DNA of 64,000 nucleotides, from positions 1,426,001 through 1,490,000 of the forward strand of contig JAVXUO010003001.1 in NCBI GenBank assembly GCA_033065855.1. The letters run 5' to 3'. The stretch's first letter is position 1. Each line of letters starts with the position of its first letter. The translations under genes were made by a program, and so were the position numbers. Below, in pieces: positions 49,040-59,456 of the stretch. Below the pieces are notes generated by a model. The model ran no database searches and was not told where the DNA came from. It was given only the letters and a program-made list of their open reading frames with translations. Origin of the DNA: Escallonia rubra (Eukaryota > Streptophyta > Magnoliopsida > Escalloniales > Escalloniaceae).

Positions 49040-49090
<51 letters not shown>
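48877..49090. repeat. Paired (TA)n tracts flanking the foldback MITE
   Basis: Two nearly pure TA runs, about 41 and 49 bp long, separated by the 124-bp foldback. Confidence 0.9.
48918..49041. mobile_element. Foldback MITE between two TA tracts (about 124 bp)
   Basis: Inverted ends share GATCC-TTGCTAGCGCTAGCAC. The core holds two copies of a CGTCCGCTA motif that pair with TAGCGGACG. It is bounded on both sides by TA runs (48877-48917 and 49042-49090), consistent with insertion at a TA dinucleotide as in Stowaway/mariner-type MITEs, followed by expansion. Confidence 0.7.
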
Positions 49091-49091
<1 letters not shown>

Positions 49092-50255
49092 TGTTGGTTC
49101 GATTTATGTGGTTTCAAAAAAATTCAAACTGAATCGACCGAACCCAATGTACGGTTTGGAAAAAAACATAAATCAAACCGATTGATTTTTAGATCGGTTT
49201 GAAAATAGACGGATTGGTTGGTTCGATTTTTACGATTCGATCGATTTCAACGGTTTAAATGCTCACCCCTAACTGTACTATCCTTACTTCATTGATACAA
49301 AGTAGTTAATTTAAGCTGGAGATTTTTATGTGATATTATTGCGGCCCAACAAATAACTCAAAATTAAAAGGTACAATGTCACCCGAGAGGGGGATTAGGA
49401 TCCCCTGTTGTAACTCATGGTTACAACAGGGGTGCTGTGATCCCAAATAAGAGAGGGGGAAGAGAGAGAGAGAGAGTAACCATGGTTTACATCCCCCTCT
49501 CTCTCTCTTCCCTCTCTCTCTCTCTTCCCCCTCTCTCCTTTGGGATCACACACTACGCCAAAACTGGCCTATAGTGTCGAAATTGCCTACGGTATAGAAG
49601 GAACCGTAGGTACAAGTTAGGTATGCCTACGGTTACGACTTGTACCGTGGCTATTCGTGCTGCTTCGGTTTGGAAGAGCAGTCACGACGGTGCTTACCGT
49701 GGGGGCAGAAGTGTGGCAACTCCCTCTCTCTCTCTCTCTTCCCCCCCGACAGACGCACGACTCTCTCTGTCTCTCTGTGACTTGTCTCTCAGTCTCTCAC
49801 CCACTACCAAACCGAAGACGGCAGACATCACCCCCGACAGCGACACGCTCACACTCCGACACGGCGGCCGGCAGGGGCTTTCACCTCCACTAGCCAACTC
49901 TCTCTGTTGAGGAGAGCTCAGATCTGGAACGAGTGGTCGGAGTGGAGCCATGGAAGGAGATGGAGATGGACCGGTGAAGAGGTCTTCGAGGTGAGGACTC
50001 CACCGGCCAAGAACCCACTGCCGGCGACGACGCGTCGACGACCGGTGACCCGTGACCGGTCAATTAATCAACTGCCTTCATCATTTTCAGATTTAGGTAC
50101 ACATTTCAGATTGTTAATTGATCACTTGCTTTCCCAATTGAGCTTTTTAGATTGTTAATTGAGGTCATTGAGCATTTCGGATAAACTAGAATTGTTGAAG
50201 AGAAATCACACACACACTTGTAGAGAGGGAGAGAGAGGTGTTTTCCGGTAGAAGA

Positions 50256-50545
50256 ATGTGGCGATCGTCGTTCGTGTTACTGAGACAGACCGCCGCGTCG
50301 GCGGCTAGGGCTACGCCGAGGTCATTTTCGGAAGTTCGGGCGTGTCTGGAGCTGAACGAGCTCTGTGGCTGCTCGTTCTGGACCAAACCGGTCGCGGCAT
50401 TCTCGACCGATTCGAGTTTCGACGGTGCCGGAATTGGAGGCGGAAAAGGCAGAGAATAAGGTGGTGGGGTGCGGGAGGAGGGGGGCGATACGATTTCGTT
50501 TGGGGAGGCGAGGAAGCTGATGAGGCTGGTGAACGTGGAGGATAA
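50256..50545 (+). pseudogene. Captured fragment of mitochondrial calcium uniporter (MCU) exon 1
   Basis: One frame reads MWRSSFVLLRQTAASAARAT (a presequence-like, Arg/Ala/Ser-rich start). After an in-frame TAA at 50457-50459 and a glycine-rich stretch it reads GDTISFGEARKLMRLVNVED. The ISFxEAxxLMRLVNVE motif is the conserved region near the N-terminal domain of plant MCU proteins, recognised from memory. The pore region (WDxxEP) is absent. Lying inside a CACTA element, it is best read as a captured and decayed first exon. Confidence 0.7.
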
Positions 50546-51167
50546 TCTAAAAGGGATGCCCACCGATCACCGCCACAACCAGGTTGCCTTCTTCGCCGCT
50601 TGCCAATCGTACCAATGTGAGTTGCAGTTGGTTTTGTGTCCTTTGACCGCTGGGAAAGGACTTGTGGCAGATGGAGGGGTCCCACACGCATTTGGGGGCG
50701 ACGGCTGTGTGTTCGTGTGTGCAGATTTATGTGTATATGTTCGTTTGTGCAGATACATGCCTGTGTGTAATTGTGTACGTTTGTGTGTGCGCAGATTGGT
50801 GGCGGTGGTGTTGTGGTAGTTGGTGGTTTTAGGATGTTGCGATGGTTGTGGATGGTGGTGTTGGGATGATACCGTGGTGCTGGTTGGTGGCTAATGATTG
50901 TAGTTGGCGAGGGAAAAGAAAGAGAGGGGAGAGAGAGAGAAATGAAACCTAATGTTATGGGAATCTAACACAAAATATTCATATATTGAATATGGATGTT
51001 CACTTTGTAAAACACCGTGTTTTGACTGTAATTTACTCCAACTCAGAGAGAGAGAGTTTAGCTATATTATCTATATTCAATATACTAATGCATGCTAATT
51101 TAGTGGAACAATACCAATGCATGCTAATTTAATAGAGAGGTTATTTGGAGTTGTAATTGGTGCACAG

Positions 51168-52278
51168 ATACTGATTGTCGACTACAAATTGACCTTTCCA
51201 AGTGGCATGGCGACTGCTGTTCTTATCAATGGGTTTCATGCCCGGGGAGACGTGTAATATCCCACATCGGTTGTGGGAGAGTTTGCGATTTGCCTTATAA
51301 GACCCTGCCTATGAACTCATAAGTACCTACTTGGTTAGCCCTTTTGAGGGAGGCAATGCTCTGTGGTGGGGCCGTGGACCGGGTCGTTACAGATAGTATC
51401 AGAGCCGACTCTCGAAAGCTCGGGCTGAGCTGTCCAGTCGGGTTGCCAATGGTTGGGGCAACGAAGGGTGAGCCGGGTATATCTCACATTGGCTAGAGAG
51501 GAAGATTCTGGGCTATGTGTGATCGAGCCTTAGCGAGGACGCTAAGAAATAAGGTGGGGAGATTGTAATATCCCATATCGGTTGTGGGAGAGTTTGCGAT
51601 TGGCCTTATAAGACCCTGCCTATGAACTCATAAGTACCTACTTGGTTAGCCCTTTTGAGGGAGGCAATGCTCTGTGGTGGGGCCGTGGACCGAGTCGTTA
51701 CAAGACGAGATGGCCAAGTACTTACTGAAACTTCCACTTGACCCCTCTTATCAATTGCCTGCATATGTAAATAATGCAGATCTTGAAGCACATCTCGATC
51801 CTTCATGTTACTTGCAGGAAACAAGTAGCCGGGTTTATGAGGTTCTTCTCATTTAGTTTCTTGTGGGGTTTTTTTCAATGGTTCTACACTGGGACAGAAG
51901 GATGTGGGTTCGCACAGTTCCCCACTTTTGGGTTGCAAGCTTGGAAGCAAACGTATGTCTTGCTCCATATTCATGTGTCTGTGAGCTCCTCTGCAGTTCG
52001 GAGGCAATAGCATTGCTGAATTTTGCTATTAATGGAGTATACCTTCTTAGTAACAAATGAATGTTAATGGCTTTTCCTCTGAGGACTGCAGATGATCTGC
52101 TTCAGCATATATAGACGCATGCAATTTCCTGATTTACGAGCCTAGCTTGGGAATGTCTGAGTGACGGTTTCAAGCTGATTTGGGTTTTTGTGTAGATTCT
52201 ACTTTGACTTTAGCTTGACTTATGTGGGAACGGGAATGATCTGCCCTCACATTGTGAACTTGTGTTTATTGTTTGCAG
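51168..52278 (+). pseudogene. Captured fragment of a YSL/OPT metal-nicotianamine transporter
   Basis: Three exons with introns are recognisable. Exon a (51168-51252, continuing 51708-51717 after the TRIM) reads [20 protein letters not shown] then HARGDEMAK. Exon b (51818-51953) reads [20 protein letters not shown] then [20 protein letters not shown]. Exon c (52196 to about 52278) reads [20 protein letters not shown] then NLCL. Splice sites are canonical and join in frame. The motifs are those of plant yellow-stripe-like oligopeptide transporters, here a central membrane portion only (about 1/6 of the protein). Introns are retained, so capture was from genomic DNA. Exon a is interrupted by the TRIM element. 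Confidence 0.85.
51253..51702 (+). mobile_element. TRIM retrotransposon, 450 bp, 139-bp LTRs
   Basis: LTRs 51253-51391 and 51564-51702 are equal in length (139 bp) and nearly identical. They begin TGTAATATCCCACATCGG (ATATCGG in the second) and end TCGTTACA. Just inside is a primer-binding-like site for initiator tRNA-Met (TAGTATCAGAGCC, 51396-51408), and a purine tract (AAGGTGGGGAGA) precedes the second LTR. The perfect 5-bp duplication AGACG (51248-51252 and 51703-51707) flanks it. It has no coding capacity, as is normal for terminal-repeat retrotransposons in miniature. Confidence 0.95.
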
Positions 52279-52808
52279 TACTTCAACTGTTGTGATAATT
52301 TGAGGATTACTTTCTTTTGTTTCTATATCTTTTGAGTTGGATTCTGTGTGTTTGCATTTAAGTGCTTTAAAGATAATGTACCACTATGGTTAGATCTCTT
52401 AATACTGAAGCTGGTGCTTGGCAGGGTACAGTGGTAGCATGGAAATGATTTTCGAAATATTTTTTTTGATAAATAAGGAGCTATGCCTACGGTAGTACCG
52501 TAGGCATAGGTTGGGAATAAAAATAAGAATACAGCTATACCTACAGTAGTACCGTAGGCATAGCTGGGAATAAAAATAAGAATACAGCTACGGTATAACC
52601 GTAGGCATAACCTTCAACCCCGTAGGCATAGATCTAGGGCATCGCCACTTCTGGCTACGGTATAATACCGTAGGGATAGGCTATGCCTACGGGACATGGC
52701 ACCTATACCTACGGTACTGTACCGTAGGCATAGGCTGGTTTTCTTGTAGTGACAGCACCCCTGCTATAACCATGGGTTACAGCAGGGGATCCTGATCCCC
52801 GAGAGGGG

Positions 52809-52875
52809 GATCTGGATCGCCTGTTGTGGCTAGGGTTACAGCAGGCATGCTGTAGCCCCAGTCACAGCCGTCCGA
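52809..52875. mobile_element. Single end of a further TIR element
   Basis: GATCTGGATCGCCTGTTGTGG and following bases repeat the end pattern of the TIR family at 49393, directly abutting its target duplication. The matching right end was not found downstream, so the element is probably truncated. Confidence 0.45.
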
Positions 52876-54742
52876 TCGAGTTAGTTGGGAAGGAACGACC
52901 CAGATTAAGCCGCGTCTTCCAGCTATTTATTCTTCTCATTATCTCTCTGCCGACACAACATTCTCAGGCCAAACGAAGCGTCTCTCTCTCTACCTTCCCA
53001 ATTCTATCTACTGACAGCGACGACACCTCCACTTCCGGCGACAACGATTCATGGTACTTAAATGGAATAGTTGATGACGACTCCCTCTCTCTCCATGTGC
53101 TGAAATCGATCCATGGGCGACGGTCATCCCTCTCTCTTCCAAACCGTAGCCTGACGACACTTTTCGGCGACTGTACCTTCGCCTTACTGCCGTAACCCCT
53201 CTTCGGTCAGTCATGGGTCCAAGATTATGCTCGTGGCTTCTTAAGGTCAACACCAAGGGGTAATTATTTCTCACTCCTCTGCAATTGTTCTAGGGTTGAA
53301 TTTGACGTATAAAACTGAGTCAAAAGTGAATGGCAATCACTAATAAATATGTATTGCTTCATGAGTCAAACTGGCTGGGATCACATTGGTCAGTTTAAAT
53401 GATCAAATCGTTCGAATTTCTATGAACGCAATTGCTCAATCATTTCTATGTTGTTGATGATTGATTTTTAAAAGTCACAATGTTCTTGCTGGATTTAACA
53501 TATTTATACTAAAATATCTGAACAGGTTCACCTTGAACCCATATCTTCACGGGCCTTACCTTGCTAAGATTTGCATGGAAGATCAAAATATACAGGAATG
53601 CTACAAGCAACTAAGGACATACTCCGTATTAAACTTCCCAATCTGTTATATGGTGCTCTTCAAGTTACCTGTTGCAATGTGATTACATTCATTGGTATAT
53701 GCTTGTACAGTGTTGCTATTTGTTTGCCTGAAGCAAACAGGTAGCAGGTCTATCGGCAATTGGATTCATCTGGCCCCCAAACATATACAAGCAATTGAGT
53801 CTTTAAACTTTTGTTGTAAATTATTTTTACTGGGGTGGTGGGGGGTCGGGTAATTCAATAATTCTATGCAACTTTTCCAGTTCATCCAAGTTAATTGCTT
53901 GTTGCTACGGTTGTTTGCTGGATTGTCACCAACACTCATTTTAAAAACTTCTGTATATGTTGCTCGTTTAGTCACCACTTGTTTGCAGACAACGCGAATG
54001 TTACTGAGAAATGGCATGTGTTGCTGTGTTTTTGTTTTTTTTCTTGCCATTCTTATCCTCTATTGAAATGATAATGGGGGCTTGGCCTCGAGCATTACTT
54101 GACGTTTCAATTCTTCTTTCTTGTTAAAAGTAATTTGCGTGTTTGTAAACTCGTTGCTTGCAAAACTGTGGCATACCTTTCTATTAACATAACGATACAT
54201 GATTTCACAAAATGGGAAGCTTGATTATTGATCTATGATGGTTGGATTAACCGTACATTACGCAACATTGAACTTTAATGTTTGGGTTAACTGTTACACT
54301 GAATCCATCATGAGCAGGTTCAATAAATTGGTAGTTGCAGTGATTGTCTACTGCATTTCGAACGCCAGAGATAAGAGAATATTTGCTCAATAGTAGATTG
54401 ATACTCGGCAGGTTCTCGCTCAAATTGAATCATGGATGAAGTTTCGTGTGTTTAGCTGGACAAAATTTAAGGACACTCCATGCAATCGGCAACTATGATG
54501 CTTGGATTATCTCTTCAGCAGTTCTACATTAGCTAGTCCCTGTTAGCTCGTGAATTCCTTTTGTTTTTCTGGTACTAAGGTGTAGGAAGGTTTCCCCGTG
54601 TCAAGATGTTTGTATATTTTTAATAGCAATTTCTTTTCATTTAATCCAAGGCAGGAAAAAGCTGTAACATATTGTGCAATGACAGTTCATGTAAATTGGC
54701 TTTGGATCATTGATCTAAATTTATTAATAACATTCTTGCATG
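52876..54742. other. Intergenic, unidentified
   Basis: The first 400 bases are CT-rich and may be cargo of the truncated TIR element. The rest has no recognised gene. A peptide near 53521-53682 (LHGPYLAKICMEDQNIQECY) has an exon-like look but no match I can name. Confidence 0.35.
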
Positions 54743-56827
54743 TTTGGATAAGAGTTATAGAAACTAACGTTAAACATGTTAATGTTGCTAAAGATCTTCA
54801 AACATTATTCTGAATGGGGTCCTTAATTTTGTAATTAATTAAATCGGCAAATATAGTAAACATTTAAATAATAAATCTTTTGCAATTCGAAAATCAATTC
54901 AAAACATTCAAAATTATCTAACCAATTTACTAACCTATTGTGACTTTATTTGAATATTATATATCAAAAAAGCTCTCTAACATGAATTATTAACCGGTAA
55001 AACAAAAATTACTTAAGAGATTTAATAAGAAAAATTAGCTACTATTTCAAAGTCATATTTACATTTTCTGTAAATTCAAATATGAATCTAACTTGATAAA
55101 TATGTTGGTTAAAAATTTTGGTCATTAATTTCTTTACTCTAAGGTTTTGTGCTATCATATTTACTCGCATTGGTTAAATATATAATATGCAGATTCTATA
55201 TGAGATATATTTTAAAAAATAATGTAAATTTAAAACCTTAATTATGTGAGCTTTTCTTAAATTCAACTGATTTTATGTTGGAAAAGTTTTGAACCAATTC
55301 TTTTGTATGATAGTTTTATTTTTAGTAATTAAACTCTTAAGCATTCTAAATTCTACATTAGTAATATACCATTTATGATTTTATGTTAATTTTTATAATA
55401 TAAAATCTAAAAAAATATATTAGTTATGTTGTGATGAATGTAGACTAAAAGTCAAATTGAAAACCTTATTATATCTGAAGATAAATCTTACTTAATAAGC
55501 ATGGTTATTGTATACTCTGTGAAATCTTGGTTAAATTTTGTTCAACAATGTCCTTACTTCGAGATTTTGAACTATCATATATCGTCATGTTGGTTAAACT
55601 TTTTAAACTTTATATAATTACCTCATACTCTGATTACTATTTTCTATGTATACTTTGTTGGTGGATTACATTTTGTTCTAAAAATGACCCATCATCTTTT
55701 TTTAATTAGTCGTGTTGATTAACTGTAATACCCTGATTTAATCTAAGCGAGAATTAGATTAATCGAGGGCATTAGTTTTATCGATATTATTATTTTTATC
55801 GATAATCGACTAATTAGAGTAAAATGGGAAGTTGGTTTGGCCTTCGGGGTCAAAATGTAATTTTAGAAAGTTAAGGGGTAAAAATGTAATTTTAAAAAAT
55901 ATATGGTGAACAGGATGCATATTTTAATCAATTTGCATCATTTCGATGATAATGAGGTACTAGGTGGCTAAACGAGGGGTTAGGGTAATTTTGGGGTCAA
56001 ATTATAATTTTCCAAAGTGGAGAGGGGTCAAAATGCAATTTTGAAAACTTGAGAGGCCAAAGTGCAAAAGTTGAAACTTTGCAAACTTTTGTCATAACCT
56101 TGTTGAAAACAGGCCATGCACGATGGCCACCTCCTGCTTGCTATAATCTGAGTCTAGGGATGGCAATGGGGCGGGTCGGATATGGATTTGCTAAAATCTG
56201 AACCCGCCTCGCTAGTCGATGAACTTTGCCCCGCCCCGGACCGGGTCATGTATGTAAAATACCAGAACCGATCCTATGTGCATTTAGGAACCCCGAACCC
56301 GCCACGTTCCGACCCGCCCCCGCAGTAGCGCACAAAAAACAAAACTAACCCGACCCGACCCGGTTTGTTCTGCTTGGTTCAGCAAATAGTTCTCACTTTT
56401 TAAACATTTATTACACCCAAACTTGCACCTGTGTCACAAAAAATAAACTATACACATCATATTAATGTCTAAAAATCCTAAAGAATACATTAGTAAATTA
56501 CAACATAGTTCAAATAAAATACAACATAGTTCAAATTAATGTTCAAATAGTATACACCATAGTAAATAGTTCAAATAGGTTACACCACATTAACGTTCAA
56601 TCACTTGGAAGTAGCAAATACGTGAGATCAAGCTCGTTCAGTTGGTCCGCATTCCAACGCCAAATACAACTGCAGTCACTTGTTCACTGAAAAAATAATA
56701 GGAAAAAAAATGACATCAAAATAAATGGATACAAAAAAAAGTAAAATTAAACTGAAATAAAATTTACATAAGGAATCACAAAAATGATAATAGATGATAC
56801 AACCACGTAAGCTATGATACTACAAGC
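54743..56827. repeat. Dispersed repeat shared with 19.5-20.8 kb
   Basis: Matches 19540-20763 except for an extra segment (about 55580-56440). That segment contains the left end of the hAT element starting at 56155, so the repeat straddles the element boundary. Confidence 0.75.
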
Positions 56828-57179
56828 AACCAAGCAGGTTCTGCTTCTTTCATTGTACGGTCAATATAACGTTTGGATTCCTATTTTTACTAGTTCAAGT
56901 TTGATTAGTTCATAACCATATAGTCCTAACAAAACTTGTGAATAAACGACAAGCTTGTGAACGGCAAGCTATCCACCGGACTCACATCAGGAAGGGTTCA
57001 TCGAACGACAAGCTTGTGAATCAAGAACAAATCCCAAAAGAAGAAACCAGAAAAAAGCTCAAAAGACAGCACTTTTCGGTAGTGCAATACTTGAACCTTC
57101 ACAGCCAATCCATTAGAGGTTTCTTCTGGTTGTCAGTGATGATTCTGGTATGCTTCATATTGCCATCATAGCCTTGTGA

Positions 57180-58916
57180 TTGATTATGGCTCTCTGTGAG
57201 AAATGGTTAGTGCCGAGAAATAACTCCGACCATCCCCTCTCCTCCCCTTCCCCTTCCCCTCTGGTCGGCGAAGAATCTCAGCCTGCTAACCCCTCGAGTG
57301 TTTCTCCTCATCTCGTCCCACCAAGACCAGATCCACCCCCTGCTCCTTGCTTAACCGGAAAATTCTAGAGTTCTCCTGTGGACGGAGAGGAACCTAAAAT
57401 GCTTGAGCAAGAAATAGAAACAGAGCATGCATTAAACTCTAAGTACATGTAAAGCTCTGCCAACACCACCCCGGATGTCAACCCATCATGGAATAATGAT
57501 GGAGAGAGAAATTTGAAGAAAAGTAAGAAGGCTCACCAAACCCAAACTACATATGTGAATTTGAGCCAAAAGAAGAGAGATGAAGACATGACAGAGGCAG
57601 AAGTCATTCAAACCAAGAATAATACTGAGAATCTCTTGGAAGGACCTGCAAACCCAGAATTTGTTTCCATGATGGAAGACTCCAACCCCCAGGAAAAGGA
57701 TGGGAATATGGTCCCATCCTTGCCCCCACCACTACCTAGTGTCGACTCCACAACTATTAAATCCTACAGAGACACGGTCTATAAAAGTCAGGAGGACAAA
57801 GCTGTGTACTTCATTGATGGAATGGAAGACCTTCAATTCGAAACAGATATATGAAACACAAACTCCGGCGAGGGAATCATACCAGAGATCACACTTCCAG
57901 ATACTCTTGTCCAATCTATCAGAGCACAATGGTAAGACTGCATTATCATCAAACTACTAGGAAAAGCCATCGGATATCGTGCTCTATCTACCAGACTAAA
58001 ATCGATTTGGGATTTGCAGGGAGATTTTAAAATGATTGATTTAGATGAGGGGTTTTTCTTAATTAAATTTGATTTCAAACAGGATGCGACGCATGCATTA
58101 AACGGAGGACCATGGATAATCCTCAACCACTATCTCACCGTTCACAAATGGGAACCCAACTTCAAACCTTCAGAGGCTGTAGAAACTTCAACATCGGTTT
58201 GGCTCCGGTTATCGGAATTACCAATTGAATATTACAGTGAAAGTGTGCTATGAAGAATTGCAGTCAAATTTGGAAGACCCATTAAGGTTGATTTCAATAC
58301 GGCTACATCCGCGAGGGGGAAATACGCACGTATCTATGTGGAAATCGATCTCTCAAAGCCTCTAACACCAGCATACATTCTAGCTGGAAAGGAATACAAG
58401 GTAGAATATGAATTCATACCTCAGATTTACTTTGAATGTGGCCGAGTGGGTCACCGAAAAGAGACATGTTCTCATCGGCCGGAAAACAAAATCTCGGAGC
58501 ACTCTTCCCAAAAAACATCTCACCTGATACAAGCCAACGGTAACCTGTTGCACAAGAACGGTAACATTGGAAATGACCAAAGCCTGGTGAAAGAGACAAC
58601 TGAGAAAATGATCATAAGTCAACAAAGACCAAACTATGGATCTTGGATGATGGTCAAAAGGAAGCCACAGAGGCCCAACACATTCACACCGAGGAGATTC
58701 ACAGACAACCCCCTGAGTGGCCCAAAGAAAAACTCGGAAAACCAAAGCCAGAAGCCCATTACCAATTATAACCGTTTTGGGGCCCTGATATATGAAGATA
58801 ACAACCATGGCCCTATAGAATTGAGCCCAAACGGGAACCCTCAAGATGATGGACAAGAAACCATAAGACCGTCACAGACTATCTTAAAAGGACCAACAAG
58901 CCCAGTCCAGTGCTGA
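57180..58916 (+). pseudogene. LINE ORF1 (gag-like nucleic-acid-binding protein)
   Basis: One frame runs throughout but is cut by in-frame stops at about 57366, 57852, 57942 and 58251. The TGA at 58251 lies where CGA (Arg) is likely, a CpG-decay pattern. The N-terminus is Pro/Ser-rich. The DUF4283-like core (LLGKAIGYRA, RLKSIWDLQGDFKMIDLDEG, FFLIKF, LNGGPWIILN, VWLRLSELPIEYY) lies at about 57950-58250. It is followed by the knuckle ECGRVGHRKETC, where the expected first Cys is Tyr, so the CCHC zinc site is incomplete. The tail is Asn/Gln/Pro-rich. The protein would bind LINE RNA in an active element. Confidence 0.85.
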
Positions 58917-59456
58917 TTTTACAATTACAGCCCACAAGAAAACACCCACTTCACAGACCCTACTACCTAGCCCTCTTAATCTCTCTAGAACCACTGACCC
59001 AGCCATATCGAACCCTAAACAGAAACTATACACTTCTAGTTCTGAGCATGCCGCATGCTCCACTATCGGCATTACCCATTCCATCGTCCCACACCCCTTG
59101 TCCGATGGAGACCCTAAATAATTCATCTCCTCACCCTTCAACTTCAAACATGAGTAAACCACCAGATCCGCAACCCACTCCAAAACTCCATTCTGAAATT
59201 GATCGAAGTCAGAAAACTCAACTTCTTGGAGATGGAAATGAAAGAATAGAAAGGCGACAATCTGATCATGCTCTACGAAACAATAATCGAAGAGTTCAGA
59301 CTGATACTGAGACCAGATCGATGGAAAGAAGCAGAAGTCCCGTCAGAAGTAAGAATGTCAACTGTGACACATCCAACGTTTGGACTGGAAAGGGCGAAGA
59401 CAGTTCTGAAAGGTAAGCTCCCCTGTTTTGATAAAGATATCCTTGACAAGCTCTCG

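Larger units (their letters stand above)
48498..49271. mobile_element. hAT-type MITE with 8-bp TSD (774 bp)
   Basis: The ends are TACGAGTGAGCA and TGCTCACCCCTA, flanked by a perfect duplication ACTGTACT (48490-48497 and 49272-49279). Same family as 6079-6691, with AACCGAACCG-like motifs near both ends. The centre is occupied by TA microsatellites around a small foldback element. Confidence 0.9.
49551..52751. mobile_element. CACTA transposon carrying host gene fragments (3.2 kb)
   Basis: It begins CACTACGCCAAAACTGGCC and ends GGCTGGTTTTCTTGTAGTG, imperfect inverted ends with the diagnostic CACTA/TAGTG tips. The 3-bp duplication ACA flanks it (49548-49550 and 52752-52754). Subterminal arrays of CCTACGG/CCGTAGGCAT motifs lie at 49588-49650 and 52482-52735, as expected for transposase binding in CACTA elements. 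There is no transposase. The interior holds MCU-like and YSL-like gene fragments and a TRIM retrotransposon, so it is a non-autonomous 'Pack-CACTA' element. Confidence 0.9.
49393..52797. mobile_element. Foldback TIR element split by a CACTA transposon
   Basis: The left end reads GATTAGGATCCCCTGTTGT and the right end is its inverse, ending ACAGCAGGGGATCCTGAT. Both extend into GGGGTGCTGTGATCCCAAA. Direct repeats CCCGAGAGGGG flank it (49382-49392 and 52798-52808). Removing the CACTA element plus one ACA restores a foldback of about 201 bp whose arms pair across the break. Ends are of the same family as 6822 and 31399. Confidence 0.8.

Noticed and set aside
51674-51856. 60-residue open frame with YLLKLPLDPSYQLPAY
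   Set aside because: Most of it lies in the intron between captured YSL exons a and b, which splice precisely to MAKKQVAGFM. The frame is a chance read-through.
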